From Actinoalloteichus hymeniacidonis (GTDB lineage Bacteria; Actinomycetota; Actinomycetes; Mycobacteriales; Pseudonocardiaceae), in contig NZ_JACHIS010000001.1 of assembly GCF_014203365.1 (NCBI RefSeq), positions 1,550,001 through 1,614,000 of the forward strand: DNA of 64,000 bases. The letters run 5' to 3'. Positions 53,254-62,255 of the stretch are shown one piece after another. A program made the translations under genes and the position numbers. The notes beneath the pieces are model-generated. The model was not told the DNA's origin, searched no databases, and saw nothing but the letters and a program-made list of their open reading frames with translations. The stretch's first letter is position 1, and each line of letters opens with the position of its first letter.

Positions 53254-54534
53254 ATGGACGAGCGGAACACAGGACGAGTTCTCGTGGTCGGAATGGGCAT
53301 CAGCGGCATCGCCACGGCCACCCGGTTGCATCGGGCGGGCTGGACTCCGGTGCTCATCGAGCGGGCGCCTGCGCGGCGATCCGGCGGACACTTCATCGCG
53401 CTCTTCGGCGCTGGTCAGGCCGCAGCCCGACGGCTCGGGGTGCTCGATGCGATCCACGATCGCAATCCCTGGAAGCCCAACATCGAACTGGATCGGGATT
53501 CCACCCGGTATCCGGGGCTGTCCTTCGCCGACTTCCCCGGGCGGCCGTGGATGTTGTTGCGCGGCGACGTCGAGAAGGGCGTGTTCTCCGCCCTGCCCGA
53601 GGACGTCGAGGTGCGGTACTCCACCGTGCCGACCGCCATCGAGCAGGACGCAGCGGGCGTCGACGTGACACTGCTGGACACGGCAGCCGGGACCTCGGTG
53701 ACGGAGCGGTTCGACCTGGTCGTCGGTGCCGACGGTCTCCGATCCACCGTCCGGTCGCTGGTCTTCGGCCCGCACGACGAGTACCTGCACCGACTCGGCT
53801 ACATCGTCGCCGCCTTCCACTACCCCGGCACGCCTGCGGGACTGGCCCCCGGCGAGGGCGCCAACATGCTCGAACCCGGTCGCTGTATGTCGGTCTTCGC
53901 GTTCGCCGACCACGATCCGACGATCCTGCTGTCCTATCGGACCGAGGATGTCGACGCGGAGTTCGCCGAGCCACCCGTCGACCGAATCCGGGCCGTGTTC
54001 GGCGACAAACCATTCGGGCGAACCCTCGGCGATGTCCTCGACGTCATGGCGAACACCGAGGAACTGCTCTTCGACTCCGTCGAACAGGTGCGAATGGACA
54101 GCTGGCATCGCGGCCGGGTCGTGCTGATCGGTGATGCAGCCTGGTGCGTCACGCTGTATGCGGGGATGGGCGCCTCCACCGGCTTGGCCGCCGCCGATCT
54201 ACTCGGCGTCCTGCTCGAACGGCACCCCGGCGACCTCGCCACCGCCCTGCGCGAATGGGAAGGCGCCCTGCGCCCGTATCTCGACCGCTATCAGCGCAGC
54301 GCCACCGAGGACCGACAGATCTTCCTGGTCGACAAGCAGTGGCAGATCAACCTGCGGCGACTCGTCTTCCGCTTCGGGGCCTCCAGGTTCGGGCGCTCCC
54401 GGCTCGGCAGGTTGCTCCGCGACAAGGTGACTCCGAATACCGCCGCGAAGGATGTCGATATCGTCGGGGTCATCCTGGGCGAGACTCGTGCGCCCGGCCC
54501 GGCCGAGGGGGACATCGTTGCCAGATCTGCCTGA
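53254..54534 (+). CDS. FAD-dependent monooxygenase (aromatic hydroxylase/TetX-like)
   Basis: 426 residues. FAD-binding GxGxxG is seen as VVGMGISGIATA (residues about 10-21), the DG motif as VVGADGLRSTVR, and the GD motif as VVLIGDAAWC, in the order of class A flavoprotein hydroxylases. It would hydroxylate an aromatic or polyketide-like compound using NAD(P)H and oxygen in the cytoplasm. Its 3' end overlaps the start of a TetR gene, typical of drug-inducible detoxification pairs. Confidence 0.92.
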   Translation: MDERNTGRVLVVGMGISGIATATRLHRAGWTPVLIERAPARRSGGHFIALFGAGQAAARRLGVLDAIHDRNPWKPNIELDRDSTRYPGLSFADFPGRPWMLLRGDVEKGVFSALPEDVEVRYSTVPTAIEQDAAGVDVTLLDTAAGTSVTERFDLVVGADGLRSTVRSLVFGPHDEYLHRLGYIVAAFHYPGTPAGLAPGEGANMLEPGRCMSVFAFADHDPTILLSYRTEDVDAEFAEPPVDRIRAVFGDKPFGRTLGDVLDVMANTEELLFDSVEQVRMDSWHRGRVVLIGDAAWCVTLYAGMGASTGLAAADLLGVLLERHPGDLATALREWEGALRPYLDRYQRSATEDRQIFLVDKQWQINLRRLVFRFGASRFGRSRLGRLLRDKVTPNTAAKDVDIVGVILGETRAPGPAEGDIVARSA

Positions 54535-55228
54535 CCGAACCTCGCCGAAAGCGGCCCGCATCCTCGCCGCCGCCGGTGAGATGTTGCGGGCCAGAGGGAA
54601 TCGAGGCATCACCATCGCCGAAGTCGCCAGGAAAGCGCACGTCGGCAAGGGCACCGTCTATCTCTACTGGGCGACCAAGGAAGACCTGTTGGTGGAGTTG
54701 ATCGGCCGCGACTTCCTCGCGGTCGCCGACGAACACATCGCCATCCTCACCGCAGACCCCGAACTGGCCCGGCCCTCCCGAATGCTGCCGCACCTGCTGG
54801 GCACCGCCGCCGACCACTACTTCGTGAGCGCCTTGGACGGCGAGGACGACGAGTTGCTCGGCGTGTTGGTCGCCGACCCCCGAGCGAAACGGCTGGTCGA
54901 CACGTTGGGACCGCGCGCGGTGATGCACCGGGTGCTGCCGCTCTGGCGTCGCGACGGACTGGCCAGGACGGATTGGGCACTCACCGATCAGGCCTTCGCC
55001 CTGCATGCGCTCATCACCGGCTTCGTCGTGGCACAGCAGAAGCACAACCCACCACTGGAGATCGTCGACTCGGGAAAGGTGCTCGGCGCGGCGGTGACCG
55101 CCTTGCTCGGGCCGGAGCGAGCCGACGCCGAGCAGCTTCGCAACACCGCCGCCGACGGACTACGGATGCTCACCGAGATCCGGGACACCGTGCTGGAGAT
55201 CATCAAGGACGCAACGGTCTCGGGCTGA
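54518..55228 (+). CDS. TetR family regulator of the monooxygenase
   Basis: 236 residues from TTG 54518, chosen because GAGGGG lies 7 bases upstream and no later start keeps the full helix-turn-helix. HTH: EMLRARGNRGITIAEVARKAHVGKGTVYLYWATKEDLL (about 21-58). It overlaps the monooxygenase by 17 bases, so it is made with it. It probably represses the operon through the dyad at 53215-53241. A hairpin terminator follows. Confidence 0.9.
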   Translation: MPDLPDRTSPKAARILAAAGEMLRARGNRGITIAEVARKAHVGKGTVYLYWATKEDLLVELIGRDFLAVADEHIAILTADPELARPSRMLPHLLGTAADHYFVSALDGEDDELLGVLVADPRAKRLVDTLGPRAVMHRVLPLWRRDGLARTDWALTDQAFALHALITGFVVAQQKHNPPLEIVDSGKVLGAAVTALLGPERADAEQLRNTAADGLRMLTEIRDTVLEIIKDATVSG

Positions 55229-55281
55229 GCCCGAGCCGAATGGCGGGCACCGGCACCCGCGATCCGTGCCCACCCATGCGA

Positions 55282-55313
55282 AAGGCCCGGCGCCGCCCAC
55301 AGCGCCGGGCCTT
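55282..55313. terminator. terminator after the monooxygenase/TetR operon
   Basis: Perfect 12-base arms AAGGCCCGGCGC and GCGCCGGGCCTT with an 8-base loop, between the TetR stop and the convergent ABC operon. The flanking A and T residues make it work in either direction. Confidence 0.85.
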
Positions 55314-55330
55314 CTCGCGTCGGAGTCGAG

Positions 55331-55362
55331 TCGGCTTTCTCGGGGATGCTCGAGAAAGCCGA
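55331..55362 (-). terminator. terminator after the ABC transporter operon
   Basis: Perfect 12-base arms TCGGCTTTCTCG and CGAGAAAGCCGA with an 8-base loop, just beyond the stop of the second permease on the minus strand. Two back-to-back terminators separate the convergent operons. Confidence 0.85.
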
Positions 55363-55379
55363 TCCCGAACCGATCGGGC

Positions 55380-56258
55380 TTACTTCACCGCGCCCATCGA
55401 CAGGCCGCGCACCAGCTGCTTCTGCGCGATCCAGCCCGCGAGCACCACCGGCAGCGAGGCCAGCGTGGCGGCCGCCGAGAGCTGCGCCCAGTACAGACCC
55501 TCACTGGTCATGAAGCCCACCAGGAAGACCGGCACGGTCGCCGCATTGGCCGCCGTCAGGTTCACCGCGAAGAAGAACTCGTTCCAGGAGAAGATCACGC
55601 AGATCAACGCCGTCGCCGCGATTCCCGGCGCCACCACGGGCAACAGCACCCTTCGCAGCGTCTGAGGCAGGGTCGCCCCGTCGACGTGGGCTGCCTCCAG
55701 GATCTCCGGCGGGACCTCCATCAGGAACGAGCGCATCATCCACACCGCGATCGGCAGATTCATCGCGGTGTAGAGGACGGTCAGCGTCCAGATGTTGTCG
55801 GCGATACCGAAGGTCTGCGTGGTGACGTACAGCGGCACGATCACCGCCGCCGCGGGCAGCATCTTGGTCGAGATGAAGAAGAACAGCACGTCGCTGGTCT
55901 TCTTCACCGGCCGGATCGACAGTGCGTACGCCGCCGGAACGGCCAGCACGATCACCAGCAGGGTCGACGCAGTGGTCGCCCACAGCGAGTTCAGCAGGTA
56001 CGGCCCGACACCGCGTTCGAAGACCCCGGCGTACTGCTCCAGGGTCGGCACGAAGAACAGCGTCGGCGGCGACTGGAAGGCCTCGGCCTCGGTCTTGAAA
56101 CCGGTCAGCACCATCCACAGCACGGGGAAGAAGAACGCCAACCCGAGAATCCAGGCCAGCGCGCTCAGTAAAACGCCCCGCACGGCCCGACCGGTCCGCT
56201 TCGGCGGCCCGGCAGGCTCGGTCTCGACTCGCCTGGCGTCGTCGACTGTGACGGTCAT
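55380..56258 (-). CDS. carbohydrate ABC transporter permease (MalG type)
   Basis: 292 residues from ATG 56258, overlapping the first permease stop (ATGA). Six hydrophobic segments; the EAA loop is seen as EAAHVDGATLPQTLRRVLLPVVAPGIAA, the site that contacts the ATPase. It imports a sugar or polyol together with its neighbours. No ATPase gene is in the operon, so a shared MsiK-type ATPase elsewhere is expected, as usual in actinomycetes. Confidence 0.94.
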   Translation of the reverse strand: MTVTVDDARRVETEPAGPPKRTGRAVRGVLLSALAWILGLAFFFPVLWMVLTGFKTEAEAFQSPPTLFFVPTLEQYAGVFERGVGPYLLNSLWATTASTLLVIVLAVPAAYALSIRPVKKTSDVLFFFISTKMLPAAAVIVPLYVTTQTFGIADNIWTLTVLYTAMNLPIAVWMMRSFLMEVPPEILEAAHVDGATLPQTLRRVLLPVVAPGIAATALICVIFSWNEFFFAVNLTAANAATVPVFLVGFMTSEGLYWAQLSAAATLASLPVVLAGWIAQKQLVRGLSMGAVK

Positions 56259-57208
56259 GCTTCCTCCCTGCCGAAGCTGCGGAAGATCACGCGCAGCGCC
56301 ACGGTCGCCACGATGATCGTCCCGGCGACCACCACCACGCCCAGCGCGGCGGCCTGACCGACGTCGAAGCCGAGGAACGCCCGCTGGTACAGGTAGAACG
56401 GCAGGTTGGTGGTGTCGGTGCCCGGCCCGCCCTGCGTCATCAGGTAGATCGTGTCGAAGGTGTTGACCACATAGATCGAGCCGAGCAGCAGACCCAGCTC
56501 GATGTAGCGGCGCAGGTGCGGCAACGTGATCAGGGTGAAGGTCTGCCAGGCGCTCGCGCCGTCGGTGGCCGAGGCCTCCAACTGGTCCTTGGCCTGGCTC
56601 TGCAACCCGGCCAGCACCAGCAGCATCATGAACGGCGTCCACTGCCAGACCAGCGCCACGATGACCGAGGCCATCGGATACTGGCTGACCCACGCGACGC
56701 TGTCCACGCCGAACGGGCTCAGCACGAAGTTCAACAGCCCGAACAGCGGGTGGAAGATGGTGGTCTCCCACAGCAGTGCACCGGCCACCGGCATGATCAG
56801 AAACGGCGTGATCAGCAGGGTCCGCACGATGCCCCGGCCCTTGAACGGCCGGTCGAGCAGCATGGCCAGGCCGATGCCGATCACCATCGCGATGATCACG
56901 CAGCCTGCCGTGATCAGGATCGTGTTCAGCGCGGCGGTGCGGAAGGTGCTGTCGGTGAACACCGCCACGTAGTTCGCCAGACCGACGAACTCCTGCGAAC
57001 CCGGGCGAACCAGGTTCCAGGACTGCAGCGAGTAGAAGATGGTCAGTAGGAAGGGCAGCTGCGTGACGATGATCGCGAAGATCAACGCAGGCAGCAGCGG
57101 CGCGCGTCGGATCCAGCCGCCCTTGCGCTTGGCGGCGGTCGCGGTGCGGGTGGACGGGGGAGTCGGTGGTCTGGCCTCGCTCGCTGGCGCGGCGTCGAGA
57201 GTGGTCAT
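56255..57208 (-). CDS. carbohydrate ABC transporter permease (MalF type)
   Basis: 317 residues. Six membrane segments begin after a basic, Pro/Thr-rich N-terminus; the EAA loop is LEASATDGASAWQTFTLITLPHLRR. It forms the channel with the second permease. It starts 13 bases after the binding protein stop. Confidence 0.94.
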   Translation of the reverse strand: MTTLDAAPASEARPPTPPSTRTATAAKRKGGWIRRAPLLPALIFAIIVTQLPFLLTIFYSLQSWNLVRPGSQEFVGLANYVAVFTDSTFRTAALNTILITAGCVIIAMVIGIGLAMLLDRPFKGRGIVRTLLITPFLIMPVAGALLWETTIFHPLFGLLNFVLSPFGVDSVAWVSQYPMASVIVALVWQWTPFMMLLVLAGLQSQAKDQLEASATDGASAWQTFTLITLPHLRRYIELGLLLGSIYVVNTFDTIYLMTQGGPGTDTTNLPFYLYQRAFLGFDVGQAAALGVVVVAGTIIVATVALRVIFRSFGREEA

Positions 57209-57221
57209 CTCGAAACGGCCC

Positions 57222-58607
57222 TCACTTCCGGTAGGTCTGGCCGACGGTCTCGGCGTAGCGCTGCGATTGCTCGAGCGCTTCGTCGACGGTCACCGATCCC
57301 GCGATGGCGGCCGAGATCTGCTGCCCCACCCGGGTGCCCAGGTCCTGGAACTCGGGGATGCGGAGGAACTGGATGCCCTCGTAGGGCACCGGGGCGACGC
57401 TGGGGTCGAGTTCGTTCGCACTGGCCAGCGCATCGAGCGTGGGTTCGGCGTAGGCCTGCGCCTCGGCCGCGTACTCGGGAATCTCGTAGGTCGACTCGCG
57501 GGCGCCCGGGGGGACCCTCGGCCAACCGAACTCCTCGCCGACCATCCGCTGGTAGTCCTTGTCGGTCATCCAGGACACGAACTCCCAGGCCAGGTCCTTG
57601 TTCTCCGAGGTCTCCGGAATGGCCAACGCCCAGGTGAACAGCCAACCCGAGGTGTCGGTGTCCACGACCGGCGCCGGGGCGTAACCGCTCTCACCGACGA
57701 CGACGCTGTCATCGGGGTTCTCCACCGAGGCCACCATCGCCGAGGCGTCGTACCACATCGCCGCCTGGCCCTGGCTGTACCTGGTGATGCAGTCGGAGTA
57801 ACCGCTGGTCGCCGCGCCCGGTTGGCCGTGCTCCCGGACCAGGTCCACATAGAACTGGACCGCTTCGCGCACCTCGGGGGAGGTCAGCTGCGCGTTCCAG
57901 TTCTCGTCGAACCAGCGGCCGCCGAAGGTGTTGATCACCGAGTTGAGCGGGGCGAGGTTCTCGCCCCAACCGGCCAGCCCGCGTAAGCAGATGCCCACGC
58001 GGCCCTCTTCCGGGTCCTTGAGCTGCTCGGCGAACTCCGCGATCTCCGGCCAGGTCGGATTGGCGGGCATCTCCAGCCCGGCCTCCTCGAACAGGTCCTC
58101 CCGGTAGGCTAGGAAGGAGGACTCGCCGTAGAACGGCACCGAGTACATGTCGTCCTGATAGGACAGCGACTCGCGGACCGTGGGGATGAAGTCCTCGTGG
58201 TCGTAGTCCGGGGAGGCGTCGATCGAGGGTTGGAGATTGGCCAGCCAGCCGTTCTCCGCCCACATCTTGGTCTCGTAGTTGCTGACCATCACGACGTCGT
58301 ACTCGCCGCCGCCGGTGGCCACCGATGCGGTGATCTTGGCCCGAGCCTCGTTCTCGGCCAGGCTGACGAACTCCAGGTCGACATCCGGGAACTCCTCCTC
58401 GAATCGAGGAGACAGCGCGATGGCGTCCTGCATCTGAGGGTTGGACACGATCGCCACGGTGAGTCTGGTGCGGCCGTCGCCGCCGCCCAGGTCACCCGCG
58501 CCCGTGCAACCGGCCAACAAAGCCGTCGTGGTGACCAGAGCCAGGGGGATGGTGGTGGCTCTGTGTCGGCGACGGTGGGGATATCGCGGTGAACCGGCGG
58601 TGGACAC
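57222..58607 (-). CDS. sugar/polyol-binding lipoprotein of an ABC transporter
   Basis: 461 residues. A basic N-terminus, hydrophobic stretch and lipobox LLAGC (Cys34) mark a lipoprotein anchored outside the membrane. The rest is a type I sugar-binding fold (LTVAIVSNPQMQDAIAL; YDVVMVSNYETKMWAENGWL; SVPFYGESSFLAYREDLF; QGQAAMWYDASAMVASVE). The family is close to sorbitol/mannitol-binding proteins, and the polyol-type dehydrogenase downstream fits this, but the ligand is inferred. Confidence 0.92.
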   Translation of the reverse strand: MSTAGSPRYPHRRRHRATTIPLALVTTTALLAGCTGAGDLGGGDGRTRLTVAIVSNPQMQDAIALSPRFEEEFPDVDLEFVSLAENEARAKITASVATGGGEYDVVMVSNYETKMWAENGWLANLQPSIDASPDYDHEDFIPTVRESLSYQDDMYSVPFYGESSFLAYREDLFEEAGLEMPANPTWPEIAEFAEQLKDPEEGRVGICLRGLAGWGENLAPLNSVINTFGGRWFDENWNAQLTSPEVREAVQFYVDLVREHGQPGAATSGYSDCITRYSQGQAAMWYDASAMVASVENPDDSVVVGESGYAPAPVVDTDTSGWLFTWALAIPETSENKDLAWEFVSWMTDKDYQRMVGEEFGWPRVPPGARESTYEIPEYAAEAQAYAEPTLDALASANELDPSVAPVPYEGIQFLRIPEFQDLGTRVGQQISAAIAGSVTVDEALEQSQRYAETVGQTYRK

Positions 58608-58690
58608 CGATGTCCTCCTTCGAAGGTGGTCTCTCGCGGATGCCTGCCTGTACGTCCACGCAAGTGGTGCGAGCCCAGCCCTCCCGGTGA

Positions 58691-59680
58691 TCAGGGAGCG
58701 ATCTGGACCTTTACTCCCGTGCCCGCGCGCACCATCGCCACGGCTTCGGGAAACTCCTCGAGCGGCAGGGTGTGGCTAATCAACCCCGTGGTGTCGACCT
58801 GCCCGGTCTCCAACAAGCGCAGCGCGGGCTCGAAGCTGTCCAGGACGGCCATCGAACCGACGATGCGGATCTCGTCGTTGTAGATACGGAAGGGCGAGAG
58901 ACTGATGCGAGCGGTGTCCGCCGCGACGCCGAAGATCTGCAGCCTGCCCCCACGCCGCAGACTGTCGAAGGCGTCCTCGATGGCCTTGGGCGCGCCGGTC
59001 ACGTCCACTGCGGCATCGAACGGGGCGGCGTCCAACTCGGCGACACTGGTCGCGACGTGTTCGGCGCCGAACTGCGTCGCCAACGGCAGTCGCGCCGCGT
59101 TGCGGTCCACCACCGAGACCCGTGCGCCGCTGCCGACCAACAGCTGGGTGAGCAGCAGACCCATGGTCCCCGCGCCGACGACCAGGATGCGCTCGCCGAT
59201 CGAGGCGCCGAAGACGTCGAGGCCGTGCACGGCGCAGGACAGCGGCTCGACCAGCGCGCCCTGACCCATGCTCAGCGAATCGGGCAGCCGGTAGGCGGTG
59301 ACGGCGGGCACGGCGACGTACTCGGCGAAGGCACCGTCGACGGTGTCCCCGGTGGCGCCCCAGTTCGCGCACAGGTTCCCGCGTCCGGTGCGGCAGGGCG
59401 TGCAGTAACCACAGAACAGCGAGGGATCCACCGCCACCCGGTCGCCGACGCTGATCCCGGTGCGGACGTCGGAGCCGACCTCCACCACCTCGCCTGCGAA
59501 CTCGTGGCCGGGGACCAGCGGGAACGGGGCGGGCGGGAACTCGCCGTCGGCGATGTGCAGATCGGTGCCGCAGATCCCGCAGGCGCCCACCTTGACCACC
59601 ACGTCCGTCGCGCCGGGGGTCGGGTCGGCGACCTCACCCACCCGGATTGCGCCCGGCTCGTCGATGATCGCTGCTCGCAT
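58691..59680 (-). CDS. zinc-dependent polyol (sorbitol-type) dehydrogenase
   Basis: 329 residues from ATG 59680, with AAGGA upstream. MDR enzyme with catalytic zinc Cys37 and GHE (58-60), structural cysteine cluster FCGYCTPCRTGRGNLC, and NAD-binding GAGTMG. The short length and motifs resemble sorbitol/threonine dehydrogenase-like proteins. By position it is the catabolic partner of the ABC importer downstream on the same strand, oxidising the imported polyol to a ketose. Confidence 0.88.
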   Translation of the reverse strand: MRAAIIDEPGAIRVGEVADPTPGATDVVVKVGACGICGTDLHIADGEFPPAPFPLVPGHEFAGEVVEVGSDVRTGISVGDRVAVDPSLFCGYCTPCRTGRGNLCANWGATGDTVDGAFAEYVAVPAVTAYRLPDSLSMGQGALVEPLSCAVHGLDVFGASIGERILVVGAGTMGLLLTQLLVGSGARVSVVDRNAARLPLATQFGAEHVATSVAELDAAPFDAAVDVTGAPKAIEDAFDSLRRGGRLQIFGVAADTARISLSPFRIYNDEIRIVGSMAVLDSFEPALRLLETGQVDTTGLISHTLPLEEFPEAVAMVRAGTGVKVQIAP

Positions 59681-59824
59681 GTCCACATCCTTGTATCGCT
59701 CATCTGAGCATTGCCCTGCTCGTTTGTTGGAAGAGTGAATACCCTGACGTATGTGCATGTCAACAGCGCGAGGAGGACAGTCGATGAACCGAGTCTCAAT
59801 CGTGGTCCGCGTAGGATGGCCGCG

Positions 59825-60796
59825 ATGACCGAGCGCCCCGTGACCGTGGAGCCGGGCGACATCGGTCCGGTGGAACTCCTGCTGACGACCGCTGTCGCGC
59901 GGCGTTTCTACCTGGACTCGCACTCGAAGGTGCAGATCGCGCAGGAGTTCGGCATCAGTCGTTTCAAGGTGGCCCGGCTACTCGATTCGGCCAAGGCCGC
60001 CGGGCTGGTCCGCATCGAGATCGGCAGGCCTCCGGGAGTGGACGTCGAGCTCTCGGACCGACTTCGCGCCGTCTTCGGATTGCGCGCGGCGGTGGTCGCC
60101 GACGTCTCCGGCGAACCCGATCACGATCTGCGGGACCACGTCGGCGGGCTCGCGGCACGGCTGCTCGGTGAGATCGTCGGCGAGGGCGACGTCCTAGGCG
60201 TGGCCTGGGGACGTTCGCTGCAACGGATGAGCGCGCGGCTCACCGTGCTGCCCCGCTGCACCGTCGTGCAGCTCTGCGGTGCCGTGCCACAACCCGACGT
60301 CGAGGACCATTCCCTGGAGCTGACCCGGCGAGCCGCCCAGGCGGGTGGCGGCACGGCAGTCACCTTCTATGCGCCGCTGGTCATGCCGGACGCCTCCAGC
60401 GCCGCCGCCCTGCGCGGCCACTCCGACGTGGCCAAGGCCATGCAACGCTGCGGGGAGCTGACCGCCGCGGTCGTCTCCATCGGCGGCTGGTCGACGGGCA
60501 CCTCCACCGTGCACGGTGTTCTGGAACCCAGGGAGCGGGCCGCGTTCGCCGCCAAGGGCGCGGTGGCCGAACTCTGCGGAATCCTGCTGGACGCCCAGGG
60601 ACGTCCCTTGGCCGACGGCCTGCAATCCCGGGCCATCGGCATCACCTTCGAGCAGTTGCACGCAACCAACGAGGTCGTCGCACTGGCCTACGGCTCCGGC
60701 AAGGCCACCGCTGTTCGAGCCGCCCTGCGCGGTGGGCTGATCACGACCTTGGTGACCGACGCCGCCTTGGCGAAGGAACTATTGGCGCAGGAGTAG
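59825..60796 (+). CDS. SorC/DeoR-type sugar-responsive regulator
   Basis: 323 residues from ATG 59825 (ATG 59816 also possible). An N-terminal helix-turn-helix (RRFYLDSHSKVQIAQEFGISRFKVARLLDSA, about 25-55) is followed by the SorC sugar-phosphate-binding domain (GVAWGRSLQRM; VVQLCGAVPQP; TFYAPLVMPDA; GDVLGVAWG). It is divergent from the dehydrogenase/ABC operon and very likely controls it in response to a phosphorylated sugar. Confidence 0.92.
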   Translation: MTERPVTVEPGDIGPVELLLTTAVARRFYLDSHSKVQIAQEFGISRFKVARLLDSAKAAGLVRIEIGRPPGVDVELSDRLRAVFGLRAAVVADVSGEPDHDLRDHVGGLAARLLGEIVGEGDVLGVAWGRSLQRMSARLTVLPRCTVVQLCGAVPQPDVEDHSLELTRRAAQAGGGTAVTFYAPLVMPDASSAAALRGHSDVAKAMQRCGELTAAVVSIGGWSTGTSTVHGVLEPRERAAFAAKGAVAELCGILLDAQGRPLADGLQSRAIGITFEQLHATNEVVALAYGSGKATAVRAALRGGLITTLVTDAALAKELLAQE

Positions 60797-60994
60797 GGCG
60801 CCGGGGGCCGGCCGCGTGCTGTGAACAACGTGTTGCCGTCTGTCGTCGGAAGTTTTCCATGGTTTTGCTATGGCCGGATTAACCGTGTCCAGGCTTACCG
60901 CCTGACGATCACTCGTCCTTCGTGTCGCCTGAGCAGGACTGGCCGAACCGAATTTCGATCGCGGGAGCGGAAGGAGCTGTGCCAGGGTGCGGGC

Positions 60995-61402
60995 ATGACG
61001 AGCCGGATCGCGAACACCGCCATCGACGCGCACGATGCCTTCGCGCAGGCCTGCTGGTGGGCGGAGGTGCTGGGCATGACCGGCGACCCCGACGAACCGG
61101 GTGCGCCGGGCGACGAGGAGTGCCTGATCATGTCGCCCGATCGATCGGTGCGGGTCCTCTTCATCGAGGTGCCCGAACGAAAGTCGATCAAGAACCGGAT
61201 TCACTTCGACCTTCGCCCGACCGATCGGACTCAGGCCGAGGAGATCGAGCGGGTGCTGGCCCTGGGGGCTCGCGAGGTCGAGGACCTGCGCACGCCGGAG
61301 GGCGGCGGATGGATGGTGCTCGCCGACCCGGAGGGCAACGAGTTCTGCATCCTGCTCAGCGAGGCCGAGCGGGAGGCATTCCTGGCCCGCTGCGACTCCT
61401 GA
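60995..61402 (+). CDS. VOC-fold (glyoxalase-like) protein
   Basis: 135 residues from ATG 60995. Short glyoxalase/bleomycin-resistance-type protein: HDAFAQACWWAEVLGM, RVLFIEVPERKSIKNRIHFDLRPTDR, and LADPEGNEFCILL, the common GLOXI-like subgroup of actinobacteria. A role in detoxification or small-molecule binding is possible; the metal ligand set is incomplete in what I can see. It lies just left of the integrated cassette. Confidence 0.85.
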   Translation: MTSRIANTAIDAHDAFAQACWWAEVLGMTGDPDEPGAPGDEECLIMSPDRSVRVLFIEVPERKSIKNRIHFDLRPTDRTQAEEIERVLALGAREVEDLRTPEGGGWMVLADPEGNEFCILLSEAEREAFLARCDS

Positions 61403-61448
61403 ACACCGAGCACGGCGGTCGGGGGTCGCCGTACGACGATCCGACCTC

Positions 61449-61508
61449 GGCTACTTCTGCTCCTTCGCCGCCTTCTTCGCTGCCTGCTTGGTGGCGCGGA
61501 CCGCCGCG
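61449..61508. repeat. left 60-bp direct repeat (displaced 3' end of the HhH-GPD gene)
   Basis: 58 of 60 bases equal those at 63637-63696. Read on the minus strand it encodes the last residues (ATKQAAKKAAKEQK and stop) of the HhH-GPD gene; both differences are synonymous. It marks the left edge of the AT-rich cassette, like an attachment-site copy. Confidence 0.85.
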
Positions 61509-61561
61509 CCGACGGCGGTTGTGCTTCGCTTGTAGCCCAACCTATGGTGGATTGACCCTGC

Positions 61562-62251
61562 TCATTCATTCGCGCGTCTGAAGCTCTCATTTCGAACTGC
61601 AGCGTAGATGTCGAGCATTAGAACTTCGCAAAGCTCGAAGACGTCGTTTTCGAGATGGCTTAGATCGTCGTGCTCGGCAACGCGCATTTGCTCTCCGTGG
61701 GCGATAGCGTTTCTTTTTTTGAGTAGTCCGTCAAGCTTGTCTACGAACCGGCGAAATCTGTGGTCATCGAGTGCTAGTAGTTGAAGATTTCTGCGAAGTA
61801 TGCTTGGGGTAAGATTTGAGTCGGTAGAGCAGATTTTCTGCACGTCCAGCGAAACTAATTGATCGCGTACGTCCAGGACTGACTCCACAAGTTCTGCATC
61901 GCGCATGACTTGGCGTGCCTTTGAGGCGGACATGTCATTTCGATCGACGTTCTCGGGAGTTCGATACCGTTTGAAGGCATCGCTTAGGCAGGCCGCAGTT
62001 AGTTGCTTCTTCGCTTCCCCTAGTGTTATCTGAGATTTGTTTATAGTCGTGGCGTACTCTTCAAGTGCAGACCGGACGAATCCTTCTAGGTGTGCGTAAA
62101 GCATTACTATTATCGCACGTTTATGGCTATTCTTGACGCGTGCCGATGAACTGTCGGAGAGCATGTTCCGCAGATCCTTGATTTCGACTCGCCTCCATGT
62201 GAGCTCCCCTTCAAGGGCGGCTCTGAGTGACACTAGTGGAGAGGCGGACAC
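61562..62251 (-). CDS. MAE_28990/MAE_18760-like HEPN protein, putative RNase
   Basis: 229 residues from GTG 62251, five bases from the DUF262 stop, so the two are co-transcribed. The HEPN signature R-x4-H is seen as KKRNAIAHGE with Arg180 and His185; LYAHLEGFVRSALEEY near residue 51 is typical of the MAE_28990 group. HEPN proteins are often metal-independent RNases in toxin or anti-phage systems. AT-rich codons, unlike its neighbours, show recent transfer. No recognisable antitoxin other than the DUF262 partner. Confidence 0.8.
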   Translation of the reverse strand: MSASPLVSLRAALEGELTWRRVEIKDLRNMLSDSSSARVKNSHKRAIIVMLYAHLEGFVRSALEEYATTINKSQITLGEAKKQLTAACLSDAFKRYRTPENVDRNDMSASKARQVMRDAELVESVLDVRDQLVSLDVQKICSTDSNLTPSILRRNLQLLALDDHRFRRFVDKLDGLLKKRNAIAHGEQMRVAEHDDLSHLENDVFELCEVLMLDIYAAVRNESFRRANE

Positions 62252-62255
62252 AGTG